From NCBI RefSeq assembly GCF_900187425.1, contig NZ_FYDJ01000010.1:62001-126000 (forward strand): a stretch of 64,000 nt of DNA, read 5' to 3'. The position numbers and the translations under genes are program-made. Position 1 is the stretch's first letter; every line of letters starts with the position of its first letter. This stretch comes from Pseudomonas sp. Irchel s3h14. GTDB lineage: Bacteria; Pseudomonadota; Gammaproteobacteria; Pseudomonadales; Pseudomonadaceae. The notes under the pieces were generated by a model that did not search any database, was not told the DNA's origin, and saw nothing but the letters and a program-made list of their open reading frames with translations. This document shows, piece by piece, positions 27,585 through 34,803 of the stretch.

Positions 27585-27980
27585 ATGCAGTTATCGTTTC
27601 GTGCCTTGTCGACCTTCACTTCCCTTCTGTGCTTTTTGCTGGCCCTGGTCTGGGGTTTGCTGCCCGACTGGTTGCTGTCAATCTGGGGTCTCGAATACTC
27701 GTTGGCGGTGGGCGTTGTCGCGCGGCGCAGTGCAATGCTGTTTGCGGCATTGGGCGTGATGTTTTATCTGGTTCGAAACGAGTCGCCTTCGACCACCCGA
27801 CATGCGCTGAGCAATGGCTTCATGGTCGGCTGCTGGGGGTTGGCAGCCCTGGGCTTCGGCGAATGGCTCAATGGCCATGCCGGTCCGGGCATTTTGCTTG
27901 CGGTGGTGGTCGAACTGGCGCTGGGCCTGGCGTTTCTCCAGACCAGGCGCGTGTCGATGGAACTCGAAACCGTGGGTTAA
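27585..27980 (+). CDS. Small inner-membrane protein, unknown
   Basis: 131 residues from ATG 27585, preceded by AAGGA at 6 bases spacing; the open frame starts 69 bases earlier without a site. Four hydrophobic helices are visible: STFTSLLCFLLALVWGLL, VARRSAMLFAALGVMFYL, GFMVGCWGLAALGFGEW and GILLAVVVELALGLAFL. No catalytic motif is seen. Pseudomonas genomes contain many unnamed four-helix proteins of this size. It overlaps the end of the convergent DUF1652 gene by four bases. Confidence 0.7.
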   Translation: MQLSFRALSTFTSLLCFLLALVWGLLPDWLLSIWGLEYSLAVGVVARRSAMLFAALGVMFYLVRNESPSTTRHALSNGFMVGCWGLAALGFGEWLNGHAGPGILLAVVVELALGLAFLQTRRVSMELETVG

Positions 27981-28246
27981 AGCGCTTTTCTGTCTGGATG
28001 CAGCGTCTGGGCAATGGTCTGGTGCTGCATGTCAGAGCGCAGTCCAGCGATCAGGTTGTTGATTTCTCGGCAACCATTTAGCTGTTTGGCATTTATTCCT
28101 GTTTTCATTAGATCGAGGTGATCGGTTTCACGATCGGAATATACCTTGACGGTCATCGACAGGTCCGGCGACAGCGTGCATTGACAACGTTTCGGCAAAA
28201 AACTGCTTTCAATGATATTGCGAAGTTCCAAGGCAGAAAGAAACAT
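27977..28246 (-). CDS. DUF1652 protein
   Basis: 89 residues from ATG 28246, with AGGAGAGGG 5 bases upstream. The start MFLSALELRNIIESSFLP and the following Cys pair (PKRCQCTLSPD) are the DUF1652 signature, with the final ISDLIAELR-like segment (REINNLIAGLRSDM). The family is Pseudomonas-specific, cytoplasmic and of unknown function. It lies convergent with the small membrane protein and overlaps it by four bases. Confidence 0.85.
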   Translation of the reverse strand: MFLSALELRNIIESSFLPKRCQCTLSPDLSMTVKVYSDRETDHLDLMKTGINAKQLNGCREINNLIAGLRSDMQHQTIAQTLHPDRKAL

Positions 28247-28552
28247 GGCGACCCTCTCCTTAATGTGAGACTGCCAATCAACGATCGATACTGACGCAAT
28301 GAAATCCCCGGTCAGCTTAAGACCAGCTACAGCATAAAACATGCCTGGGATTTCGCCCTGCAGCTCATCGGTAAATCAAAGATTTAGCCAAATGACTGCT
28401 ACATGGCCTCATGCAATCTGCAAGAAAGGCGTTGTGGTGCCCCTGCAATTTGCATACATCCAGCGACACGTTTGCATTGGCCGACGACGCCAGTAAGAAT
28501 GCGGCCATTCAAATCAGTATCCGCTGACCCCGCTCGCACGCAAGGAGGCACC
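28247..28552. other. Divergent intergenic region between DUF1652 gene and ecotin
   Basis: 306 bases without a gene. It holds the SD of the DUF1652 gene at its left end, and near ecotin a small palindrome GAATG-CGGC-CATTC (28498-28511) that could be an operator. No promoter could be set with confidence. Confidence 0.4.
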
Positions 28553-29035
28553 ATGGGTTCTTTGACCTGCATCACTACCGTCGGGCTGATTGTTGCCGGG
28601 CTGTCGACCATCGCTCACGCCGCGAAACTCGAAGAAATCGCGCCGTTCCCCAAAGCCGAGAGCGGTTTTACCCGCCAGGTCATTCACCTTGCCCCACAGA
28701 CTCAGGAAGACAGTTTCCAGGTCGAAGTCCTCGCTGGCAAAACCCTGACCGTTGACTGTAATCGCCAACGCTTGGGCGGCATTCTCGAGGAGAAAAACCT
28801 CGAAGGCTGGGGCTACCCGTTCTACCGACTGGAAAAAGTCATCGGCCCAATGAGTACGCTGATGGCCTGCCCGGACGGCAAAAGTAAAAAGGACTTCGTG
28901 CCGGTGGTCGGTGACGGTTTCATGCTGCGCTACAACAGCAAACTGCCGATCGTGCTCTACGTACCGAAAGACGTCGAAGTCCGCTACCGGATCTGGTCGG
29001 CGTCGAGCAAGGTCGAGAAAGCCGTCCAGGAATAA
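28553..29035 (+). CDS. eco: Ecotin, periplasmic serine protease inhibitor
   Basis: 160 residues from ATG 28553 after a perfect AAGGAGG. Signal peptide (TTVGLIVAGLSTIAHA), then the mature inhibitor beginning near LEEIAPFPKAESG. The reactive loop reads PMSTLMACPDG with Met at P1, flanked by the disulphide cysteines (CNRQ and MACPD). It is a dimeric substrate-like inhibitor of trypsin-fold proteases such as neutrophil elastase and possibly of grazer or competitor enzymes. Monocistronic or followed by the NIPSNAP gene after 29 bp. Confidence 0.93.
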   Translation: MGSLTCITTVGLIVAGLSTIAHAAKLEEIAPFPKAESGFTRQVIHLAPQTQEDSFQVEVLAGKTLTVDCNRQRLGGILEEKNLEGWGYPFYRLEKVIGPMSTLMACPDGKSKKDFVPVVGDGFMLRYNSKLPIVLYVPKDVEVRYRIWSASSKVEKAVQE

Positions 29036-29064
29036 CCGTTCTATCCCGTTACAGGAGCGCCATT

Positions 29065-29370
29065 TTGATTACCTGCCACGTCAAATATGTGATCGATCCG
29101 TATCAACTCAGCGAATTCGAAGCCTACGCCAAGGCCTGGCTCGGCATCGTCGAGCGTTTGGGCGGTACGCACCACGGGTACTTCCTGCCTTCCGAGGGCG
29201 CGAGCAATATCGCCTACTGCCTGTTCAGCTTTCCTTCGCTGGCGGACTACGAAAGCTACCGGCATATCGCGATGACTGACGCCGAAAGCGCCGCGCTCGT
29301 AGCTTCGCTGGTCGAGAAGAAGTTTATCGTCAGTTATGAGCGGACCTTCCTACGCCCGCTTCTGGCCTGA
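29065..29370 (+). CDS. NIPSNAP family protein
   Basis: 101 residues. Start TTG at 29065 is supported by AGGAG 7 bases upstream and by the family N-terminus ITCHVKYVIDPYQLSEFEAYA. Ferredoxin-like alpha/beta barrel typical of NIPSNAP and dimeric EthD-like proteins; no catalytic residue is established for the family. It is cytoplasmic. Convergent with the threonine dehydratase gene, 6 bp away. Confidence 0.85.
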   Translation: MITCHVKYVIDPYQLSEFEAYAKAWLGIVERLGGTHHGYFLPSEGASNIAYCLFSFPSLADYESYRHIAMTDAESAALVASLVEKKFIVSYERTFLRPLLA

Positions 29371-29376
29371 CACCGC

Positions 29377-30390
29377 TCACGCCGGGGCGCCGCTCAACGC
29401 GGCGCGCTCGGCCACGTGGCGCAAACTGTCGAAATTGATATTGGCGCCCGAGTCGATCGCTACCAGTGTCTGACCACGGGCACCGGTTTGCGCCACGTAT
29501 TTTTTGATTCCGGCCACGGCCAAGGCACCGGAAGGTTCGGTGATCGAGCGGGTATCGTCGTAGATATTCTTGATGGCGGCGCAGAGTTCGTCGTTGCTGA
29601 CCGTCAACACCTCATCGACGCAAAACCGGCAGACCTCGAAACCATAAGCACCGATCTGGGCGACGGCGACACCGTCGGCGAAAGTGCCTACGTTCGGCAG
29701 GACAACTCGCTCGCCGGCCTGTAATGCCGCATGTAAACAGGCGGAATGCTCCGACTCGACGCCGATGATGCGGACTTCAGGTCGCAGGTATTTGACGTAC
29801 GCCGCGATGCCGGCGATCAGGCCCCCACCGCCCACCGGGACGAAGACCGCGTCCAGCGGACCTTGATGCTGACGCAGGATTTCCATGGCGACGGTGCCCT
29901 GCCCCGCGATCACGTCCGGGTCGTCGAAGGGCGAGACAAAGGTGCGACCGGTTTGCCGCGCCAGGTTCAATGCATAGTCCAGCGCAAACGGAAAACTCTC
30001 ACCGTGCAACACGGCGTCGGCGCCCCGACTGCGCACACCGAGCACCTTCAACTCCGGCGTTGTGCACGGCATCACAATGGTCGCAGCGATTCCCAATTCA
30101 CGCGCCGCCAGCGCCACGCCCTGGGCATGATTGCCCGCCGAAGCGGTGATTACCCCGCGAGCCTTTTGCTCATCGCTCAGCTGCACCAGTTTGTTGTAGG
30201 CACCGCGGATCTTGAAGGAGAAGGTCGGTTGCAGGTCTTCGCGCTTGAGCAGGATCTGATTGCCGAGCACCTCGGACAACGCTGGCGCCGGTTGCAGCGG
30301 CGTACGCACCGCGAGCTCATACACCGGCGCGGCGAGGATCTTTTTTACGTAGTGCTCAAGCAAGGTCTGCTGGGCGGTGGTCGTGCTCAT
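29377..30390 (-). CDS. ilvA: Threonine dehydratase, catalytic domain only
   Basis: 337 residues. Fold-type II PLP enzyme: PLP lysine in LQPTFSFKIRGAYN, phosphate loop GGGGLIAG, and the AGNHAQGVALAA segment. It deaminates threonine to 2-oxobutanoate, the first step toward isoleucine. The biosynthetic IlvA is about 500 residues with a C-terminal ACT-like regulatory half; that half is absent here, as in catabolic or short forms. SD AGGAG lies 6 bases before ATG 30390. Upstream there is a leader-peptide attenuator (30433-30575), which implies control by aminoacyl-tRNA level in place of allosteric feedback. Pseudomonads often carry a second, full-length ilvA elsewhere. Confidence 0.88.
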   Translation of the reverse strand: MSTTTAQQTLLEHYVKKILAAPVYELAVRTPLQPAPALSEVLGNQILLKREDLQPTFSFKIRGAYNKLVQLSDEQKARGVITASAGNHAQGVALAARELGIAATIVMPCTTPELKVLGVRSRGADAVLHGESFPFALDYALNLARQTGRTFVSPFDDPDVIAGQGTVAMEILRQHQGPLDAVFVPVGGGGLIAGIAAYVKYLRPEVRIIGVESEHSACLHAALQAGERVVLPNVGTFADGVAVAQIGAYGFEVCRFCVDEVLTVSNDELCAAIKNIYDDTRSITEPSGALAVAGIKKYVAQTGARGQTLVAIDSGANINFDSLRHVAERAALSGAPA

Positions 30391-30432
30391 GGTCGTCTCC
30401 TGACGTTGATCGGAACCCAGGAGGCAGAAAGT

Positions 30433-30456
30433 AAAAACCCGCCTCTAGGGCGGGTT
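30433..30456 (-). terminator. Attenuator terminator before threonine dehydratase
   Basis: On the minus strand AACCCGCC-CTAGA-GGCGGGTTTTT: an 8-bp GC-rich stem with a five-base loop followed by T5. It lies between the leader ORF and the dehydratase start. Segment 3 (CCCGCC, 30449-30454) can alternatively pair with GGCGGG in the last leader codons. Confidence 0.8.
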
Positions 30457-30474
30457 GGGTGCTGCAGTCGTGAG

Positions 30475-30540
30475 CTAGCCCGCCAAATAAGGAATGGCGG
30501 TAATAATGCTTGGCTGGCAGCGCAATACAGTGGAAGTCAT
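30475..30540 (-). CDS. Leader peptide of the threonine dehydratase attenuator (21 codons)
   Basis: ATG at 30540 opens a 21-codon frame ending TAG at 30475. It starts MTSTVLRCQPS and continues IITAIPYLAG, so Ile codons 12, 13 and 16 (all ATT) and Thr codons 2, 4 and 14 are concentrated in a tiny peptide. The segment ACCGCCA right after the Ile pair can pair with TTGGCGG in codons 19-21; the latter can also pair with CCCGCC of the terminator. Stalling on Ile codons would cover the first segment and allow antitermination; complete translation would cover the second and allow termination. There is no SD, but the predicted transcription start coincides with the A of the ATG, so the mRNA may be leaderless. 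Confidence 0.65.
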   Translation of the reverse strand: MTSTVLRCQPSIITAIPYLAG

Positions 30541-30546
30541 GTCCGG

Positions 30547-30575
30547 AAATTAGCCGGACGCTGATGGCAAGTCAA
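30547..30575 (-). promoter_or_regulatory. Promoter of the threonine dehydratase attenuator
   Basis: Minus-strand TTGACT (30575-30570) and TAATTT (30552-30547) are separated by 17 bases. The -10 box sits inside an inverted repeat GTCCGG-AAATTAG-CCGGAC (30541-30559, plus strand), a possible repressor site. The predicted start is 30540. Confidence 0.6.
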
Positions 30576-30638
30576 TGGCCAATTTTACTCGGCCTCTGTA
30601 GGCTGACGACTCTGCTCATCATCCCAAGGAAGGAAACC

Positions 30639-30971
30639 ATGAAGTCTGTCGCCCTGCCCCTTATTGCCCTTATTGCGTTCGCCGGCTACACCGTTTCGGT
30701 GATGCTTCAGGCCGAACAGTCATTGATCGACTTCGGCATCAGCCTGATGTCGCGCCCCGACACGGCGCAGGTAGTGATTGATTTGTACCTGCTGGCGACG
30801 CTCGCAGGCATATGGATGTACACGGATGCGCGCAATCGGGGGCAGTCGGGATGGTCGGTGGCTCCTTACCTTTTGATCACCGCTGTTTTCGTCTCCATCG
30901 GGCCACTGTTGTACCTCGTCGTGCGTGGGCTACAAGATCGGAGAAAAGCCGTCACTTTGCCAACCGCCTGA
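30639..30971 (+). CDS. DUF2834 membrane protein
   Basis: 110 residues from ATG 30639 after AAGGAAGGAAACC. Three hydrophobic helices (LPLIALIAFAGYTVSVML, VVIDLYLLATLAGIWMYTD, VAPYLLITAVFVSIGPLLYLVV) with the conserved DxYL and DAR-N between helices 2 and 3 match DUF2834, a small inner-membrane family of unknown function. Divergent from the threonine dehydratase leader, sharing a 98-bp promoter region. Its 3' end overlaps the convergent CorA-like gene by 20 bases. Confidence 0.8.
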   Translation: MKSVALPLIALIAFAGYTVSVMLQAEQSLIDFGISLMSRPDTAQVVIDLYLLATLAGIWMYTDARNRGQSGWSVAPYLLITAVFVSIGPLLYLVVRGLQDRRKAVTLPTA

Positions 30972-31875
30972 GCCCAAGCACCATCGCCCCCGCACCTAAC
31001 GCCATTGCGGTCAGAAACAGCGGATACGAAACCCACCACGGCACGCCCGCCGTCATCATGCTGAACTCGGACATGCCGCCGATACTTGCAATCAGGTTCA
31101 GCGGCAGAAACACCACATTGATCAACGTCAGTTTACGCAGCAGGTTGTTCATGCTGTTGTTCATCAGGTTGCCCCGGGCGTCGATCAGCCCGGAGAACAC
31201 CGTGGAGTAGATTTCCGCCTGTTTGTAGCACTGGTTGTTTTCGATGATCAGGTCGTCGATCAGGCCAATGGCTTCGGCGCTGAAATGTTCCTTTGCCGCG
31301 TGATTGCGCAACCGGGTCAGGACTGCGCCGTTGCTGTGAATCGCGTTGATGTAATAGATCAGGCTTTCGCTGAGGTTGAACATCTGAATCAGGTGCTGGT
31401 TCTGCATCGACGCGTTGAATTTCTGCTGCAACTCCCGGGCAACCAGCTTGATCACCTTGAGATGGCCCAAGTAGTGATGGATGTTGTTGAACAGCAGGTC
31501 GAGCAATACATCCAGCGGCGTGTTCAGAGGCTGGCGCATGCCGAGGCCACTGAGCGGCGAGTCGTCGGTGGCGATCACCAACAAACGATGTTCGGAAAAC
31601 AGCAAACCGCACGACGACACTTCAAAAGCCAGGCTGCCGGCACCGGAATAGTTTTCCGGGCGTTTCCAGATCAGGAACAGGTTGTCGGGGTGAAACTCGA
31701 TGCGTGACACCTCGTCGGGGTCCAGGGCCGAGGCCAGCGCGTGTTCATCAACTTTGAAATGGCTGTGCAGCAGATCCCGTTCGGCCGCATCGGGGTTGCT
31801 GAACAACATCACGTCGGCGTCCAGCCGTTCGACCGCTTGCAGAGCGCCGTGAATCAGTTGAAAGCGCTTGATCAT
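30952..31875 (-). CDS. CorA-like divalent cation transporter with variant GMN motif
   Basis: 307 residues from ATG 31875 (a GTG 24 bases upstream would overlap the previous gene). CorA superfamily topology: long cytoplasmic helical funnel (residues about 1-240) and two C-terminal membrane helices, LTLINVVFLPLNLIASIGG and VSYPLFLTAMALGAGAMVLG. The selectivity loop after helix 1 reads GGMSEFSMMT where canonical CorA has YGMNF; Asn is replaced by Ser, so selectivity may differ (Mg, Zn or other). It begins 8 bases after the end of the RimK-like gene on the same strand, suggesting an operon. Confidence 0.8.
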   Translation of the reverse strand: MIKRFQLIHGALQAVERLDADVMLFSNPDAAERDLLHSHFKVDEHALASALDPDEVSRIEFHPDNLFLIWKRPENYSGAGSLAFEVSSCGLLFSEHRLLVIATDDSPLSGLGMRQPLNTPLDVLLDLLFNNIHHYLGHLKVIKLVARELQQKFNASMQNQHLIQMFNLSESLIYYINAIHSNGAVLTRLRNHAAKEHFSAEAIGLIDDLIIENNQCYKQAEIYSTVFSGLIDARGNLMNNSMNNLLRKLTLINVVFLPLNLIASIGGMSEFSMMTAGVPWWVSYPLFLTAMALGAGAMVLGLRRLAK

Positions 31876-31882
31876 CCGCCGC

Positions 31883-33457
31883 TCACCAAGCCTGGCCACG
31901 ACGCTTGAGTTCCAGGCGACGGACGAACTCTTCCAGCACCAGTGAATACAGACCGTCCTGCAAGTAAGCGTCTTCTATGCCGGCGTCCATGTTGGGATTG
32001 TCGTTGACCTCGATCACCACCACTTTGTCGCCGGACTGCTTGAGGTCGACACCGTAGAGGCCATCGCCGATCAGGTTCGCGGTCTTCACCGCCAGCTCCA
32101 CCACCGCCCGCGGTGCTTCGTGAACCGCGAGGGTGCGGCATTCGCCGTTGATGTCCTGGCCCTTGGCCTTGTGGTTGTAGATCTGCCAATGGCCCTTGGA
32201 CATGAAGTACTGGCAGGCAAAGATGGGTTTGCGGTTGAGCACGCCGATGCGCCAGTCGTATTCGGTGTAGAAGAATTCCTGAGCCAGCAACAGCACCGAA
32301 TGCTCGAACAGTTCGGCCGTGGCTTCGAGCAAGGCTTGCTGGCTTTCGACCTTGATCACGCCCCGAGAGAAACAGCCGTCGGGGATTTTCAGCACCAACG
32401 GGAAACCGAGGCGCTCGCCCACTCGTTCGAAGTCTTCCGGTCGCTCCTTATAGAGAATCTCGGTGGCGGGCATGCCCAGTTGATGGCTCTTGAGCAGGTC
32501 GGTCAGGTACACCTTGTTGGTGCAACGCAGAATCGACGCCGGGTCGTCCATCACCACCAGCCCTTCGCTCTCGGCTTTCTTGGCAAAACGGTAGGTGTGG
32601 TTATCGACGCTTGTCGTCTCGCGGATCAGCAGTCCGTCGTATTCGGCGATACGCGCGTAGTCCTTGCGCTCGATCAGCTCGACGTCGATGCCCAACGTCT
32701 TGCCAGCCCTGACGAAGTTGTCCAGCGCCTTGGCATTCGACGGCGGCAACGCTTCCTGGGGATCGTGCAGGATGGCCAGGTCATAACGGGCCAAACGCCG
32801 GGAACGCGGCACGCGCCAGATCTTGCGACTGAAACTATCGAGTGAGTGGGCGAACTGGTCTTCCTGGTCTTCGCGCAACTTATGTAAGGCGCCGGACTTT
32901 ATCCCTTCAATGTGCCAGCCGTTAGTTCGACGAAACTCAACTAACAATATCGGACACGGGAAGACTTCAAACAACTGTCGCGCCAGATCCTGCAACGGCT
33001 CGATATGAGTCTTGCCAAAATACAGTGTCAGGGTAAAGCCTTCGGTATCGCTGTAAAGATGATGACTGAGGGCTTTTTCCAGGGTTTTATCCAAATCATC
33101 CAGGGCCAGGCCGTACAAGGACTTTCGAGTCAGTTCGCTGATGGTTCGCACCGGCGGAATCACCTTGTGCCCACGGGCTTCGGCCAGCAGCGAGCAGTAG
33201 TAACCGTGCCCCAGGTACTTGTAGCTGCGGCACAGATTGATCACTTGCACCCGCTTGCCCTGCTCGTTGGCGCGGGGTTTTTCAAGGTATTCCTGCGCGC
33301 TGACGATGTCTTCACTGGGGAAGTAGGAGGCCCAGTCCTCCTTGCGCTCGACGATGATAATCAATTGACTGGACGTTCTAATACCGTCATTTAAATAAGT
33401 TGCTGCCGGCAAAGTTTGCTCGGATACTTCGCGCCAATGACCCTGTACCGCTGACAT
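31883..33457 (-). CDS. RimK-like ATP-grasp ligase
   Basis: 524 residues from ATG 33457; the upstream in-frame extension overlaps the divergent leader. The last 300 residues are an ATP-grasp of the RimK/glutathione-synthase group: VLKIPDGCFSRGVIKV (nucleotide loop), AQEFFYTEYDWRIGVLN, and Mg-binding YGVDLKQSGDKVVVIEVNDN PN. The N-terminal 220 residues form a separate domain (IIIVERKEDWASYFPSEDIV...) found in a long RimK-like family of Pseudomonas. Family enzymes add amino acids to a carboxylate (for example Glu to ribosomal protein S6), but the substrate of this long form is not known. Divergent from a GNAT-C39 fusion, with which it is commonly paired. Confidence 0.85.
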   Translation of the reverse strand: MSAVQGHWREVSEQTLPAATYLNDGIRTSSQLIIIVERKEDWASYFPSEDIVSAQEYLEKPRANEQGKRVQVINLCRSYKYLGHGYYCSLLAEARGHKVIPPVRTISELTRKSLYGLALDDLDKTLEKALSHHLYSDTEGFTLTLYFGKTHIEPLQDLARQLFEVFPCPILLVEFRRTNGWHIEGIKSGALHKLREDQEDQFAHSLDSFSRKIWRVPRSRRLARYDLAILHDPQEALPPSNAKALDNFVRAGKTLGIDVELIERKDYARIAEYDGLLIRETTSVDNHTYRFAKKAESEGLVVMDDPASILRCTNKVYLTDLLKSHQLGMPATEILYKERPEDFERVGERLGFPLVLKIPDGCFSRGVIKVESQQALLEATAELFEHSVLLLAQEFFYTEYDWRIGVLNRKPIFACQYFMSKGHWQIYNHKAKGQDINGECRTLAVHEAPRAVVELAVKTANLIGDGLYGVDLKQSGDKVVVIEVNDNPNMDAGIEDAYLQDGLYSLVLEEFVRRLELKRRGQAW

Positions 33458-33549
33458 AGTGATTGATCCGTTGGAGAACAAGACCTTTCCTATTAAGCAC
33501 GAACTTTTTAGAAAGTCCCGTTTCGTTACGCAACTTTTACGGTGGTCAT

Positions 33550-34647
33550 ATGAATCTGGTTTTTCGCTTGGCGCTGGTTGAAGACTTACCGGCACTGCTG
33601 GAACTCGAACAACACTGTTTCACCACGGATCGGCTTAACCGTCGCAGTTTTCAATGGATGATCACGCGGGCCCACGGGCAACTGCTGGTGGCCCAGCGTG
33701 GCGAGCACCTCGTCGGTTACGCCGTGGTGCTGTTTCACCGGGGTACTTCGCTGGCGCGCCTTTACTCGATTGCGATCGCCACCGAAGCACGCGGCAGCGG
33801 ACTGGGCAGGCAGTTGCTCGAACGGATTGAGGCCTGCGCCCTTGAGTACGACTGCGCCTACCTGCGGCTGGAAGTACGCATCGACAACCCGACGGCGATT
33901 GCCCTGTATGAGCGCAATGGTTATCGACGCTTTGCCCTGATTCACGACTATTACCAGGACCATGCCGATGCGCTGCGACTGGAGAAGCGCATCCTCCAGC
34001 ACCGCGACTCGCGCAACATCAAGGTGCCCTGGTATCCGCAGACCACCGATTTCACCTGCGGCCCGGCCTGTCTGCTGATGGCCATGGGCGCGCTGCAAGC
34101 GGATCGCGTGCTGGAGCGTCGCGAAGAACTGCAAATCTGGCGCGAAGCGACCACCGTGTTCATGACCTCGGGCCATGGTGGCTGTAGCCCTCAAGGCCTG
34201 GCGCTGGCGGCATGGCGACGGGGTTTTGGAGTGCGTCTGCAACTGAGTATGGCCGGGGCACTGTTTCTCGATGGCGTACGCGATGCACATAAAAAAGAGG
34301 TAATGCGTCTGGTGCACGAGGAGTTTACGGCGCAGTTGCACACCACTGACGTCGAACAGGTGATCGGCAGGCCGCTGGATCTTCCAGGTTTACTGAACGG
34401 TGGCGGACAACCGCTGGTGCTCATCAGCAGTTACCGACTGACCCGTTCCAAATCGCCGCATTGGGTGATCGTCACCGATTGCGATGAAGAGTTCGTCTAC
34501 CTGCATGACCCGGATGTCGATCACAGCCAGCATCGCCAACCCATGGACTGCCAGCATTTGCCGGTCAGCCATGGAGAGTTCGAAAAAATGTGCAGCTTTG
34601 GGCGAGGCAAGTTGCGCGCAGCAGTGGCCCTGTACGCCCGATCATGA
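33550..34647 (+). CDS. GNAT acetyltransferase fused to a C39-like peptidase domain
   Basis: 365 residues from ATG 33550. Residues 1-150 are a GNAT domain with the acetyl-CoA loop RGSGLGRQLL (81-90) and IDNPTAIALYERNGYRR. Residues about 160-360 are papain-like peptidase_C39-like: Cys170 in TTDFTCGPACLLMAMGA, His in SPHWVIVTDCDEEF, and Asp in YLHDPDVD. The two activities on one chain, next to an ATP-grasp ligase, suggest processing and acetylation of a peptide or protein tail made by the ligase; this is inference. No signal peptide. Divergent from the RimK-like gene across 92 bp. Confidence 0.85.
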   Translation: MNLVFRLALVEDLPALLELEQHCFTTDRLNRRSFQWMITRAHGQLLVAQRGEHLVGYAVVLFHRGTSLARLYSIAIATEARGSGLGRQLLERIEACALEYDCAYLRLEVRIDNPTAIALYERNGYRRFALIHDYYQDHADALRLEKRILQHRDSRNIKVPWYPQTTDFTCGPACLLMAMGALQADRVLERREELQIWREATTVFMTSGHGGCSPQGLALAAWRRGFGVRLQLSMAGALFLDGVRDAHKKEVMRLVHEEFTAQLHTTDVEQVIGRPLDLPGLLNGGGQPLVLISSYRLTRSKSPHWVIVTDCDEEFVYLHDPDVDHSQHRQPMDCQHLPVSHGEFEKMCSFGRGKLRAAVALYARS

Positions 34648-34658
34648 GTTTCACAACC

Positions 34659-34798
34659 CCTGTAGCAGCTGGCGAAGCCTGCGTCCGGCTGCGTAGCAGT
34701 CGTAAATCCAGGCACCTCGGTCTAACTGAGCTGCCGCGGTGGATGATTTTACGACTGCTACGCAGCCGGACGCAGCCTTCGGCAGCTGCTACACAGGT
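34659..34798. repeat. Inverted repeat, second family (copy 1)
   Basis: The arm CCTGTAGCAGCTGGCGAAGC... and its reverse complement ...CGGCAGCTGCTACACAGG bound the element; inner arms CTGCGTAGCAGTCGTAAA and TTTACGACTGCTACGCAG also pair. Related copy at 48506-48660. Not the GCTTGCTCGCG-type REP. Confidence 0.8.
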
Positions 34799-34803
34799 GC
34801 CGG

